Positions 34,661-43,945 are shown, counted from the stretch's first letter. The stretch is 64,000 nt of DNA from Saccharopolyspora kobensis (GCF_900108315.1 NZ_FNVB01000002.1:868001-932000); one strand, 5' to 3'. Numbers and translations: made by a program. Notes: generated by a model not told the origin, from the sequence alone.

Positions 34661-36151
34661 ATGTCCGAACATCCGAAGGTGCGGACCACGGAAGGCGTGG
34701 TGCAGGGGCGCTGGCGGCAGAGACACGCGGTGTTCCGCGGCATCCCCTACGCCCAACCCCCGGTCGGAGCGCTCCGCTTCGCCGCGCCCGCGCCGCCGCA
34801 CCGCTGGGAGGGGACGCGGCAGGCGGTCGAGTTCGGCCCCGTGGTGCCGCTGTCCCTGCCGATCGACGTGCCCCCGCAGGGCACCGACTGGCTGACGCTC
34901 AACGTCGGCACTCCGGATCCCGGCGCGGCGGGACTGCCGGTGCTGGTGTGGATCCCCGTGGGCGGCTACCTCTCGGCGGCGTCGAGCGACCCGATGTTCG
35001 ACCCGGCAGCGCTGGCCGAGGCGGGCGTCGTCGTGGTGACCATCAACTGCCGCGTGGGCGCGGAGGGATTCGCGTTCCTCGACGACGTGCCGCCCAACCG
35101 CGGATTCCTCGACCAGATCGCGGCGCTGGAGTGGGTGCAGCGCAACATCGCCGCCTTCGGAGGCGATCCCGGCCGGGTCACCGTGGGCGGGGTGTCCGCC
35201 GGAGCGGGCTCGGTCGCCGCCCTGCTGACGATGAAGTCCGCGCGTGGCCTGTTCCGGCGGGCCATCGCCCATTCGGTGCCGGGGCTGCACAGCACCCCCG
35301 CGCTGGCGCGGCAGGTCACCGCCGCGTTCGCGGACCGACTCGGCGCGGCGGCCCCCACCGCCGAGGCCCTGCGCGACATCGACCCGTGGCACCTGGCCGC
35401 CGAGCTCACCTCCTTCAACGCCGGCCTCCACGCGCACCGGGAGAGCTGGGGACGCCTCACGGACGCCGGCGCCGCGCTGTGCCCCGTCGTCGACGGCGAG
35501 GTTCTCCCGGAAACGCCTTGGCCCGCGCTGACCGGCGCGCGCGCGAGCGGGGCCGAACTGCTCGTCGGCCACGCCCGGGACGAATTCCGGTACTTCAGCG
35601 TCGTGAGCGGACGGTACGGCACCTTCACCGAGGAGGACTCCCGCGCGGCCCTGGAACTGCACGCCCCGCAGCCGGACGGCGCGCGGGCCTACCGTGCCGC
35701 GTTCCCGCAGGCAGGCCCGGAGGAGCTGGTGGAGACGGTGTACTCCGACGCCCTATTCCGGATGCCGTCGCAGAAGCTGGCCGAGGCGAACGCCGCAGCC
35801 GGCGGCACCTCGTACCTGTTCGAACTGTGCTGGGTTGCCCCGGCCCTCGGCGGCATCCTGGGCGCCTGCCACAGCCTCGACGTGCCCCTGGCGTTCGGCA
35901 CGCTGGACAGCCCCGTCGGCACCGAGCTCATCGGTGAGGAGCCCACTCCTGATGCCGTGGCGCTCTCCCGCGAACTCCAGGAGGCATGGGTCCGCTTCGT
36001 CACCACCGGCGACGCGGGCTGGTCCGCTCACCGGCCCGGCGAGCACCTCACCCGCGTCCTGGACACCGAGTCGAAGACTCTGCCCTACCCCGAACAGGCA
36101 TCCCGCCAGATCTGGGAAGGCCACTTCCCCGCCCCCTTCGATCTCTCGTGA
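34661..36151 (+). CDS. type-B carboxylesterase
   Basis: 496 residues from MSEHPKVRTTEGVVQGRW with AAGGA upstream. Alpha/beta-hydrolase of the carboxylesterase/cholinesterase family: N-terminal FRGIPYAQPPVGALRF, oxyanion region IPVGGYLSAASSD, nucleophile motif GGVSAGAGS (GxSxG), acidic region VGHARDEFRYF, and catalytic His in GACHSLDVPLAFG. Length is typical. Hydrolyses unknown esters; probably cytosolic, no signal peptide. Probably controlled by the divergent TetR protein. It does not belong functionally to the stress genes around it. Confidence 0.9.
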   Translation: MSEHPKVRTTEGVVQGRWRQRHAVFRGIPYAQPPVGALRFAAPAPPHRWEGTRQAVEFGPVVPLSLPIDVPPQGTDWLTLNVGTPDPGAAGLPVLVWIPVGGYLSAASSDPMFDPAALAEAGVVVVTINCRVGAEGFAFLDDVPPNRGFLDQIAALEWVQRNIAAFGGDPGRVTVGGVSAGAGSVAALLTMKSARGLFRRAIAHSVPGLHSTPALARQVTAAFADRLGAAAPTAEALRDIDPWHLAAELTSFNAGLHAHRESWGRLTDAGAALCPVVDGEVLPETPWPALTGARASGAELLVGHARDEFRYFSVVSGRYGTFTEEDSRAALELHAPQPDGARAYRAAFPQAGPEELVETVYSDALFRMPSQKLAEANAAAGGTSYLFELCWVAPALGGILGACHSLDVPLAFGTLDSPVGTELIGEEPTPDAVALSRELQEAWVRFVTTGDAGWSAHRPGEHLTRVLDTESKTLPYPEQASRQIWEGHFPAPFDLS

Positions 36152-36304
36152 TTGTCCGGGCCGGCTCCTACGGCTGCGACGCCGCCACTCCCCTGCCCAT
36201 CGGGGACAGCGCGAACTGGCGTACAGCCAGGCAACACCCGGCCCGCTTGGCATCAGATCCCACCCGAGGGAGACGGAGGACATCAAGAGCCGGGAGAGGG
36301 CGGT

Positions 36305-36551
36305 AGTCGTCGGGGCAGGTCCAGGATCCGTCCGCGAAGGTCGGGATGGGCTTGCAGGATCGTTGCGAGGACGGGCCCATCACCTCCGCCGACGTCAAGG
36401 ATCTCGGAGAAGCGGCTCCAGTCGAAGCGGTTAGCGATCTGCGGCGCCTGCGCTTGGAAACGCCAGTTCATCTGGGCGTCGAACGAGCGCCGCAACTCCG
36501 GGCTGGTGCCCCAGAACTCGCGCCCGTACCGGTGCGGGTAGGCAGGAGTAC
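36305..36551 (-). pseudogene. O-methyltransferase fragment
   Basis: Reads YPHRYGREFWGTSPELRRSF, then FSEILDVGGGDGPVLATILQ (SAM-binding motif) and LRGRILDLPR, typical of acetylserotonin/hydroxyindole-type O-methyltransferases. Dimerisation and catalytic parts are missing at both ends and there is no start with a ribosome site. A decayed remnant downstream of the carboxylesterase. Confidence 0.65.
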
Positions 36552-36734
36552 CGGTGGTGCTCGTCCCGAGCGGTTCGACGAAAGCGAGTTCGGCCCGCCC
36601 GCCGGCGCAGTTGATGTCGAGTAAGGGCTTGCTCCCTTCCGGAGCGTCCCTGCTCCAAACGCTGCTGCTGAAAGTGCACGAAGCCACGATGTGGGTAATC
36701 CGCGAGCACGCCGATTCCCAGGTGTGGAGCCGCC

Positions 36735-38300
36735 ATGGTCGCAACCAGCATCGATCCTCTCTTCCACCGCGCCGTGCTGTTCGACATGGACGGAGTGCTG
36801 ACCAACACCGCGCGGCTGCACTCCGCGGCGTGGAAGGGGTTGTTCGACCAGTACTTGGCCGAGCGCTCCCCGACCCCGTCGGAGGACCACCGCCCGTTCA
36901 CCGATGACGACTACCGCCACCACGTCGACGGCAAGTCTCGCGTTGACGGTGTTCTGGACTTCTTGCACTCCCGCGGGATCGGGCTGCCCCGCGGCGACGT
37001 GGGCGACGAAGCCGGTGAAGAGACCGCCCACGGACTGGGCAAGCTCAAGGACGAGCACTTCCGGCGCGTTCTCGACGAGCAGGGCGCAGAGGTGTTCGCC
37101 GATGCCGTCTCGCTCGTCGAGTCACTGCACCAGCACCACGTCGCGACCGCCGTGATCTCCGCGAGCCGCAACTGCTCCCGGGTGCTCGAACAGGCGGGCA
37201 TCGGGCACTTGTTCGGCGTCCGCGTCGACGGCGTGGTCGCGGCGGAGCTGGAGCTGCCCGGCAAGCCCGACCCCGCGCTCTTCCTCGAAGCCGCCCGGCG
37301 GCTGGGCGTGCCACCGGCGAGGGCCGCGGTGGTGGAGGACGCCGAAGCGGGTGTGGCAGCGGCCCGTGCTGGTGGATTCGCGCTGGTTCTCGGCCTCGAC
37401 CGGGCAGGCCTGCCGAGGCGGCTGGCCGACGCCGGTGCGGACGTGGTGGTGTCCAGCCTGGACGAGGTGACGATCGCGGCACCCGGGCAGCGGCGGCTCT
37501 CCGAGATCCCCGACGGACTCGTGCACTGGAACGAGATCAGTTCCCGGCTGCGGGGCCGTCGTCCAGTGCTGCTGCTGGACTTCGACGGCACCCTCGCACC
37601 GATCCGCAAGGACCCGGCGCAGGTCTCGCTGTCGGTGCGGACCCGGGCGGCCGTGCAGGAGCTCGTCCAGCGCTGTCCGGTGGCCGTGATCAGCGGTCGC
37701 GATCTCAGCGATGTGCGCGGCCGGGTGCGGGTCGAGGGCGTGTGGTGCGCGGGCAGCCACGGATTCGAGCTGGCCGGTCCCGGTGATGACCCGATCGCGC
37801 AGGAAGCGGGTGAAGCCGCGCTGCCCGCTCTCGACGTCGCGGAGCAGCGCCTGTCCGCCGAACTGGCGCCGGTGGCCGGAGCGCTGGTCGACCGCAAGCG
37901 CTTCGCGCTCGCCGCGCACTACCGCAACGTCAGCCCCGCCGACGTCGACCGGGTGGTCTCCGCCGCGAGGCAGATCTGTTCGGAGCTGCCCGGTCTGCGG
38001 GTGACCCACGGCCGCAAGGTGGTCGAGCTGCTGCCCGACATCGACTGGAACAAGGGCCGGGCGCTGCGCTGGCTGCTGGAGCGCGCTGGGCTCACCGGCC
38101 CTGACCTGGCACCGGTGTTCGCCGGCGACGACTACACCGACGAGGACGCGCTGCGCGAGGTCCACGAAGACGGACTCGGCATCGTCGTGCTCAGCGTCGA
38201 GCACGGCGACCGCCTGACTTGGGCGCACTGCAGCGTCGACGGCGCAGACCGGTTGATCGAGCTGCTGTCCCGCATCGCACCACCGCCGGGAGCGCCATGA
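36735..38300 (+). CDS. otsB: HAD beta-phosphoglucomutase-like / trehalose-6-phosphate phosphatase fusion
   Basis: 521 residues from an ATG with GGAG 5 bases upstream. N-terminal HAD domain: FDMDGVLTNTARLHSAAW (residue 16 on), GKPDPALFLEAARRLGV and VVEDAEAGVAAARAGGF, as in beta-phosphoglucomutase. C-terminal trehalose-phosphatase domain: LLLDFDGTLAPIRKDP (about 276), VAVISGRDLSDVRGRV and FAGDDYTDEDALRE. M. tuberculosis OtsB1 (Rv2006, DosR regulon) has HAD, trehalose-phosphatase and GH65 modules in one chain; here the GH65 part is the next gene, overlapping by 4 bases (ATGA). Together they would interconvert trehalose or its phosphate, beta-glucose-1-phosphate and glucose-6-phosphate. Confidence 0.9.
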   Translation: MVATSIDPLFHRAVLFDMDGVLTNTARLHSAAWKGLFDQYLAERSPTPSEDHRPFTDDDYRHHVDGKSRVDGVLDFLHSRGIGLPRGDVGDEAGEETAHGLGKLKDEHFRRVLDEQGAEVFADAVSLVESLHQHHVATAVISASRNCSRVLEQAGIGHLFGVRVDGVVAAELELPGKPDPALFLEAARRLGVPPARAAVVEDAEAGVAAARAGGFALVLGLDRAGLPRRLADAGADVVVSSLDEVTIAAPGQRRLSEIPDGLVHWNEISSRLRGRRPVLLLDFDGTLAPIRKDPAQVSLSVRTRAAVQELVQRCPVAVISGRDLSDVRGRVRVEGVWCAGSHGFELAGPGDDPIAQEAGEAALPALDVAEQRLSAELAPVAGALVDRKRFALAAHYRNVSPADVDRVVSAARQICSELPGLRVTHGRKVVELLPDIDWNKGRALRWLLERAGLTGPDLAPVFAGDDYTDEDALREVHEDGLGIVVLSVEHGDRLTWAHCSVDGADRLIELLSRIAPPPGAP

Positions 38301-40720
38301 GTTCCTGGCTGTTCGGCTTCCGGGGCTTCGATCCGGACGACGAGGGTCGCCGCGAGGCCCTGTGCACGCTGGGAAACGGCTACTTCGCCACCCGCGGTGC
38401 CGCTCCGGAGTGCACCGCCGACGACGTGCACTACCCGGGGACCTACGTCGCGGGCTGCTACAACCGGCTCACCACCGAGGTCGCTGGGCGGGAGGTGGAG
38501 CAGGAGTCGGTGGTCAACATGCCGAACTGGCTGCTGCTGACCTTCCGCGTCGACGGCGGCCCGTGGCTCGACCTCCGGCGGCTGGAGGTCCTCGACCACG
38601 AGCAGGAGCTCGACCTGGAACGCGGATTCCTGGTGCGCCGCCTGCGCTTCCGCGACGAACAGTGGCGCACCACCAGGCTCGTGCAGCACCGGTTCGCGCA
38701 CATGGCCGCTCCTCATCTCGCCGGGCTGGACACCACGCTGGTCGCCGAAGACTGGTCCGGGCAGGTCACGTTCCGCTGCGGCATCGACGGGCGCGTGACC
38801 AACAGCGGTGTCGCCCGCTACCGCGCACTCGACTCCCAGCACCTCACCGACCACCGCACCTTCGAGACCGCAACGGGCATCGTGGTGCTGCACGCGCGGA
38901 CCTCGCAGTCCGGCATCCGCGTCGCCGAAGCCGCGCGGTCGCAGGTGTTCGCGGGCGGCCAGCCGTCGGACGTGGCGCGCTCGCTGGTCCAGCAGGGCGA
39001 CCTGATCACCCACGACCTCACCGTCCAGCTCGAACGAGGCTCCGAAGTCCGTGTCGAGAAGATCGCCTCGCTGCGCACTTCCCGGGACGCGGCTTCGACC
39101 GAACCCGTCACCGAAGCCGTGGACGAGGTGCGCTGCGCCCCGGACTTCGACGAGCTGTGCCGGTCGCACACCCTGGCGTGGGCGCGACTGCACCGCGAAT
39201 TCCACTGCGGGCTGTCAACGAGCGAGGAGGCGCAGCGAGCGGTGCGGCTGCACCTGTTCCACCTGTTGCAGACGATCTCGCCGACCAGCGGCGATCTCGA
39301 CGTCGGGGTGCCCGCTCGCGGGCTGCACGGCGAGGCCTACCGCGGGCACGTGTTCTGGGACGAGCTTTTCGTGCTGCCCACCCTGACCCTGCGCCGCCCC
39401 CGGCTGGCCCGAACACTGCTGATGTACCGCTACCGCAGGCTCGGCCGGGCCCGCCGCGCGGCTTCCGAAGCGGGCCTGCCTGGGGCGATGTTCCCGTGGC
39501 AGAGCGGCAGCAACGGCCGGGAGGAGAGTCAGCAGCTGCACCTCAACCCGCGCTCCGGGCGCTGGCTGCCCGATCACACCCACCTGCAGCGCCACGTCGG
39601 CATCGCCATCGCCCACAACATCCACCACTACCACCGGGCCACCGGTGACGACGAGTTCCTCAGCGAGTTCGGCGCGGAGATGCTGCTGGAGATCACCCGG
39701 TTCTTCGCCGCACTGGCCCACTACGACCGCAGCCGGGACCGCTACGTCATCCGCGGCGTGGTCGGCCCCGACGAGTACCACACCGGCTATCCGGGGCAGG
39801 CGCGTCCCGGCATCGACAACAACGCCTACACCAACATCATGACGGCCTGGCTGTGCCGCACCGCCGCGGAAGTCCTGCGTGAACTGCCCACCGAGCGGCG
39901 CCACGAGCTCGTCGAGCAGCTCAACCTGCGGCACGGCGAGATCGACCGGTGGAAGCGGATCGCGCAGCGGATGTACGTGCCCTTCCACGGCAACGGCATC
40001 ATCAGCCAGTTCGAGGGCTACGACCAGCTCGCCGAGCTCGACTGGGACGGCTACCGGCGCCGCTACGGCGACATCCACCGGCTGGACCGAATCCTCGAAG
40101 CCGAGGGCGACGACCCCAACCGCTACCAGGCCTCCAAACAGGCCGACGTGCTGATGCTGTTCTACCTGCTCTCCGCCGAGGAACTGGGCGGACTTCTCGA
40201 AGGTCTCGGATACCCGATGCCCGCAGACACGATCCCGGCCAACATCGAGTACTACCTCCAGCGCACCAGCCACGGCTCGACCCTCAGCGCGGTCGTGCAC
40301 GCCTGGGTGCTCGCCCGCAGCCACCGGCACCGGGCGCTGGAGTTCTTCGACCACGTGCTCGCCGCCGACATCCACGACACCCAGCGCGGCACCACCAGCG
40401 AAGGCGTCCACCTCGCCGCCATGGCAGGCAGCATCGACCTCCTCCAGCGCTGCTTCGCCGGCATCGAAGTCCGCGACGGAGCGCTGCGCCTCAACCCGCT
40501 TTGGCCGACCGAACTCGGAGACCTGGAGCTGACCCTCCGGTACCAGGGACAGCCCCTCACCATCACCGTCACCGGCCGGACCGCGACGGTTCGGACCGCA
40601 CCCGGCCCCGCCCGGCCGCCCATCACCTGCGCCTGCGGCATCCGGAGCGTCCTGCTCGGTCCCGGCGAGACCGCGCGCTTCTCGCTCGAACACCGGTCGT
40701 GGAAGGACGATTCCAGCTGA
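38297..40720 (+). CDS. glycoside hydrolase family 65 (trehalose/maltose-type phosphorylase)
   Basis: 807 residues from the ATG that overlaps the upstream stop. GH65 layout: N-terminal beta-sandwich (GNGYFATRGAAPECTADDVHYPGTYVAG in pieces), (alpha/alpha)6 barrel with FWDELFVLPTL, FPWQSGSNGREES and GVVGPDEYHTG, whose Glu (about residue 493) is the catalytic acid, then YQASKQADVLMLFYLL and C-terminal jelly-roll segments. Family members phosphorolyse alpha-glucosides such as trehalose or maltose to beta-glucose-1-phosphate, which the upstream HAD domain could convert. Exact substrate not determinable. Confidence 0.9.
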   Translation: MSSWLFGFRGFDPDDEGRREALCTLGNGYFATRGAAPECTADDVHYPGTYVAGCYNRLTTEVAGREVEQESVVNMPNWLLLTFRVDGGPWLDLRRLEVLDHEQELDLERGFLVRRLRFRDEQWRTTRLVQHRFAHMAAPHLAGLDTTLVAEDWSGQVTFRCGIDGRVTNSGVARYRALDSQHLTDHRTFETATGIVVLHARTSQSGIRVAEAARSQVFAGGQPSDVARSLVQQGDLITHDLTVQLERGSEVRVEKIASLRTSRDAASTEPVTEAVDEVRCAPDFDELCRSHTLAWARLHREFHCGLSTSEEAQRAVRLHLFHLLQTISPTSGDLDVGVPARGLHGEAYRGHVFWDELFVLPTLTLRRPRLARTLLMYRYRRLGRARRAASEAGLPGAMFPWQSGSNGREESQQLHLNPRSGRWLPDHTHLQRHVGIAIAHNIHHYHRATGDDEFLSEFGAEMLLEITRFFAALAHYDRSRDRYVIRGVVGPDEYHTGYPGQARPGIDNNAYTNIMTAWLCRTAAEVLRELPTERRHELVEQLNLRHGEIDRWKRIAQRMYVPFHGNGIISQFEGYDQLAELDWDGYRRRYGDIHRLDRILEAEGDDPNRYQASKQADVLMLFYLLSAEELGGLLEGLGYPMPADTIPANIEYYLQRTSHGSTLSAVVHAWVLARSHRHRALEFFDHVLAADIHDTQRGTTSEGVHLAAMAGSIDLLQRCFAGIEVRDGALRLNPLWPTELGDLELTLRYQGQPLTITVTGRTATVRTAPGPARPPITCACGIRSVLLGPGETARFSLEHRSWKDDSS

Positions 40721-40955
40721 TCAAGCGCTGGAGGCGGCTTCAGCCGCGCAGGTGGGGAATGCGTCCGAGTCGAGCACACGCGCACGCGTCCTGCGATCAC
40801 CACGCCGGCGAGACCGAGAAGTGCCAACGCCGCCGCGGGACGCCTCCGCAGAACACCGCGCTCCACTGCGCGATCGTGCGCACTCACTCCGGCGTCTCCG
40901 CGTCCTGATGTCGCAGTCGACATCTCGCGGTGAGCCGCGCGTGGTTCTCGACGTC

Positions 40956-40970
40956 AGAGTCCAACGACCC
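40956..40970. promoter_or_regulatory. palindromic motif upstream of USP gene
   Basis: AGAGTCCAACGACCC (GAGTC / GACCC, spacer CAAC as at 18842). Centre is 30.5 bases from the GGTACC box and about 71 from the start at 41034. Confidence 0.6.
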
Positions 40971-40990
40971 CGTGTGCCGAGGCGGGTCCG

Positions 40991-40996
40991 GGTACC
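40991..40996. promoter_or_regulatory. GGTACC box upstream of USP gene
   Basis: Centre of CCGGGTACCCG, about 40 bases before the start at 41034. Confidence 0.4.
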
Positions 40997-41033
40997 CGAG
41001 GCTCACCCAGTTCATCCGCACCAGGGAGTCGGC

Positions 41034-41864
41034 ATGCATTCGGGTGGGCAAGTAGTCGTCGGAGTGGACGGCTCGGCAGGGGCGCTGGCAGCTGCCGCGT
41101 GGGCCGTCGAGGAAGCCGAGCTCCGGCATGCAGAGCAGGTGCGGGTCGTGGTGGTCACCGGCGATCGGTCGGCGGATGACGAAGCCTGGGAAACGGCCCG
41201 CTCGGTCGCGAGCCGCTCGACCCCCCGCCGATCGGGCCCGGAGGTGACGGCGACAGTCGCGCACGGCGACCCGGCGGACGTGCTGGTCCAGCTCTCCGGT
41301 GCCGGGGAGCTGGTCGTAGTCGGCTCGCGCGGACGCGGCCCGCTGGCCGCGACGCTACTCGGATCGGTCAGTGCCAAGGTGGCCACGCACGCGCGATGCC
41401 CGGTCGTGGTCGTCCGGGAACACCGCAGCAGCGGGCCTGTTGTCGTCGGGGTGGACAACTCCTCGGGCAGCCGGGCCGCACTGCGCTACGCGCTCGAGGC
41501 CGCAGCCCGCTACGAGTGCGAGCTCCTGGCCGTGCAGGTGTGGGAGTACGTGGAGCCCACGCCCATCGTGCCGCCGCTGGAGCACGAGCTGGTCGAGCTC
41601 CGCGACGAAGCGCTGCGCGGTCTCTCCGAGCAGCTGTCCGGTTGCGCCGAGGCCTACCCGAACGTGCCGGTCCGCAGGATCGCGCAGCGAGGGCATCCGG
41701 TTGCCGAACTCGCCGCTGCCGCTGAGGAAGCTCGTCTGCTGGTCGTCGGGCACCGCGGTCGCGGCGGGTTCGCCGGGCTCCTGCTGGGCTCGGTGGCGGC
41801 GGGTGTGCTGCATCACGCTCCGTGCCCGGTGGCCATCGTCCGCGACGCGGTGGCGGAGTCGTGA
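41034..41864 (+). CDS. tandem-domain universal stress protein
   Basis: 276 residues from MHSGGQVVVGVDGSAGA with GGGAG just upstream. Two USP domains with GSRGRGPLAATLLGS and GHRGRGGFAGLLLGS loops, both canonical. Closest relative in the window is 23425-24246. Convergent with the next USP gene, only 5 bases between their stops. Confidence 0.93.
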   Translation: MHSGGQVVVGVDGSAGALAAAAWAVEEAELRHAEQVRVVVVTGDRSADDEAWETARSVASRSTPRRSGPEVTATVAHGDPADVLVQLSGAGELVVVGSRGRGPLAATLLGSVSAKVATHARCPVVVVREHRSSGPVVVGVDNSSGSRAALRYALEAAARYECELLAVQVWEYVEPTPIVPPLEHELVELRDEALRGLSEQLSGCAEAYPNVPVRRIAQRGHPVAELAAAAEEARLLVVGHRGRGGFAGLLLGSVAAGVLHHAPCPVAIVRDAVAES

Positions 41865-41869
41865 CGAGT

Positions 41870-42757
41870 TCACCCCGTTCGCATGACTGCGACCGGACAC
41901 CGAGCCCGGTTCACGACGGCGTGGCTCACCGAGCCCAGCAACGCGCGACGGAACAGTCCCCTGCCGTGGCTTCCCACCACGACCAGCGCGGCGTCCTGCG
42001 CTTCCCGGAGTAGCGCGTCGGCGGGTTTCTCCGGGCTGATCGCGCGCCGGACCTTGACGTCCGGGTAGTGCTCGCTCCAACCGGCCAGGCAGGAAGCGAG
42101 CACTTCCATCGCTTCCTGGCGCACTTCGTCCCACGGCAGCTCCCAGTGCTGCACCCATGTGAACAGATCAAGCGGCAGGTCGCTCCACGCGTGCACCGCG
42201 ACCAGCGCGTTGCCGTGGCGCGAAGCGAAGTCGTAGGCGAATCCGATCGCCTTGCGGCTCGCCTGCGACCCGTCCACGCCCACCACGACGGGTCGTGAAT
42301 CGGGCTGCTCGCCCGCGCCTCGGACCACCACCACCGGAGCCCCAGTGCGGCGGGCCAGCAGCTCAGCCGAGGTCGAACCCAGCACCCCCATCTCGACCTC
42401 GATGCGCGGCCCGCCCAGCACCAGCAGCTCGGCATCGCCCGACAACTCCGACAAGGTCTCGACCGGATCCCCGAACCGCAACTCGTCGCGCACCTCGAGC
42501 TCCGCGTCGATCTCCCGGCAGCCCGCGACCAGCTCGCCGAGCTCTCGCCGCAGCATGTCCTGCAGCGGCTCCAGCACGTCGCCCTCACCCGGCACGACGA
42601 TCGGGATGCTCTTCTCGAACGGCCAGGTCAGCACATGAACCAGCTGCAACGGCAAGTGACGACCGGACGCCTCGCGCCCCGCCCACCACACCGCTCGGCG
42701 GGACTGCGCGGCCAAGTCGTAGCCCACCACCACCGGTCTGCGAACGCTCTTCGCCAT
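41870..42757 (-). CDS. tandem-domain universal stress protein
   Basis: 295 residues from MAKSVRRPVVVGYDLAAQS with GAGGGGG upstream. Two USP domains; the first is divergent (VVGYDLAAQSRRAVWWAG and loop GGPRIEVEMGVLGSTSAEL, lacking the first spaced glycine pattern), the second canonical with GSHGRGLFRRALLGS. Divergent from the nitroreductase gene, with a shared 158-base region holding a palindromic motif. Confidence 0.92.
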   Translation of the reverse strand: MAKSVRRPVVVGYDLAAQSRRAVWWAGREASGRHLPLQLVHVLTWPFEKSIPIVVPGEGDVLEPLQDMLRRELGELVAGCREIDAELEVRDELRFGDPVETLSELSGDAELLVLGGPRIEVEMGVLGSTSAELLARRTGAPVVVVRGAGEQPDSRPVVVGVDGSQASRKAIGFAYDFASRHGNALVAVHAWSDLPLDLFTWVQHWELPWDEVRQEAMEVLASCLAGWSEHYPDVKVRRAISPEKPADALLREAQDAALVVVGSHGRGLFRRALLGSVSHAVVNRARCPVAVMRTG

Positions 42758-42844
42758 CCGGAACGCCCCCTCCCGCACCGGGTCCAGGCTGCGTCAGATG
42801 GGCGCTGCGGGATCAGAGCACTTCGTCACCAGTGCTGCGCGCCG

Positions 42845-42859
42845 AGGCCGTTGGGCCCT
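42845..42859. promoter_or_regulatory. palindromic motif between USP and nitroreductase genes
   Basis: On the minus strand AGGGCCCAACGGCCT, 14 of 15 bases identical to the copy at 18842. 57 bases before the nitroreductase start and 88 before the USP start. Confidence 0.65.
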
Positions 42860-42915
42860 CCCCGGCAAGCCGACGCAGCAGGCATGGTGAGGGCATCGCA
42901 CCCGCGGAGGTGAGG

Positions 42916-43911
42916 ATGCCGACGTTCCCCGCAGCATTCGGCCTGACATCCTGCCAGATCGAACAGGTCATCCGGCTCGCCGGAATGGCCCCGTCACTGC
43001 ACAACAGCCAGCCCTGGCGCTTCCGGATCATGCCGCACCTGATCGAACTGCACGCGGACCCGAAGCGCAGACTGCCCGCGGCGGACCCGGAAGACCGGGA
43101 ACTGCGGCTCGCGTGCGGAGCCGCTCTGTTCAATCTCCGCCTCGCCTTGGCGCAGGCGGGAGTCCACCCGCTGGTGACCCTGCTGCCGCCCCTGGGTTCC
43201 GCCACCGCTCTGGCTGAGATCCGCAGCGGCGGTCACGAACATCCGCGCCCCGGTGATGTCCAGCTGTGCGAGGCGATCCCCCGTCGGCACAGCCACCGGC
43301 AGCCGTTCCAGAACACCCCGGTCTCGACCGAAGACCGCCACGAGCTCGTTCGCGCCGTGCAGGAGGAGCACACCTGGTTGCACGTGGTACCGCCGGGTCA
43401 ACTGGGGACGCTCGAAGGGCTGGTGCACCGTGCACACCGCGTGCAGATGGCCGACGAACGGTTCCGGGCCGAGCTGGCGGCCTGGGTCGGCCGCGGCGAC
43501 GACGGCTCCGAAGGTGTGCCGTTGTCGGCCGCCGGCCCCAAGCCCGGGCTCCAGGATCAGTGGGTGAACCGCGATTTCACCGCCGGTCAGGCCGAACGCG
43601 CACCGGGGACGAAGTTCGAATCCCACCCGTTGCTGGCGCTGCTGTGCAGCCGCACCGACGACCAGGAGGCCGAACTGCAGTCCGGACAGGCCCTGCAGCG
43701 GCTGTGGCTGACCGCGACTGCACGAGGGCTGGCCGCCTCGGTGATCTCCCAAGTCCTCGAACTGCCGGAGACCCGTCAGGAAGTCCACGATCTGCTCGGT
43801 GGGCATGCTGCACCGCAGGCGCTGCTGCGGATCGGCCACGGGACCACCACCGCCGCCGCGCCGCGCCGCGAACCCGCCGATCTGCTCATCGACGGGCCCG
43901 CGCAGGATTGA
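42916..43911 (+). CDS. Acg-family nitroreductase-like protein
   Basis: 331 residues from MPTFPAAFGLTSCQIEQVIRL with GGAGGTGAGG upstream. N-terminal LAGMAPSLHNSQPWRFRI and a second half with ESHPLLALLCSRTDD and GQALQRLWLTATARGLAASVISQVLE are typical of the Acg group (Rv2032, Rv3127, Rv3131), FMN-binding nitroreductase-fold proteins of the mycobacterial DosR regulon. Members with an altered lid may sequester flavin rather than act as reductases. Function here unknown. Confidence 0.85.
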   Translation: MPTFPAAFGLTSCQIEQVIRLAGMAPSLHNSQPWRFRIMPHLIELHADPKRRLPAADPEDRELRLACGAALFNLRLALAQAGVHPLVTLLPPLGSATALAEIRSGGHEHPRPGDVQLCEAIPRRHSHRQPFQNTPVSTEDRHELVRAVQEEHTWLHVVPPGQLGTLEGLVHRAHRVQMADERFRAELAAWVGRGDDGSEGVPLSAAGPKPGLQDQWVNRDFTAGQAERAPGTKFESHPLLALLCSRTDDQEAELQSGQALQRLWLTATARGLAASVISQVLELPETRQEVHDLLGGHAAPQALLRIGHGTTTAAAPRREPADLLIDGPAQD

Positions 43912-43945
43912 CCACGGCGCAACGAGGCCTCCACCAGCTGCTCGT

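Larger units (their letters stand above)
40721..41033. other. intergenic region before USP gene
   Basis: No supported gene (short frames only). It contains a weak hairpin after GH65 (GCGGC-TTCA-GCCGC), a palindromic motif at 40956-40970 and a GGTACC box at 40991-40996. Confidence 0.5.

Noticed and set aside
40252..40923. minus frame with one hydrophobic stretch (ALALLGLAGVVIAG)
   Set aside because: No ribosome site and it runs antisense through the GH65 3' end.
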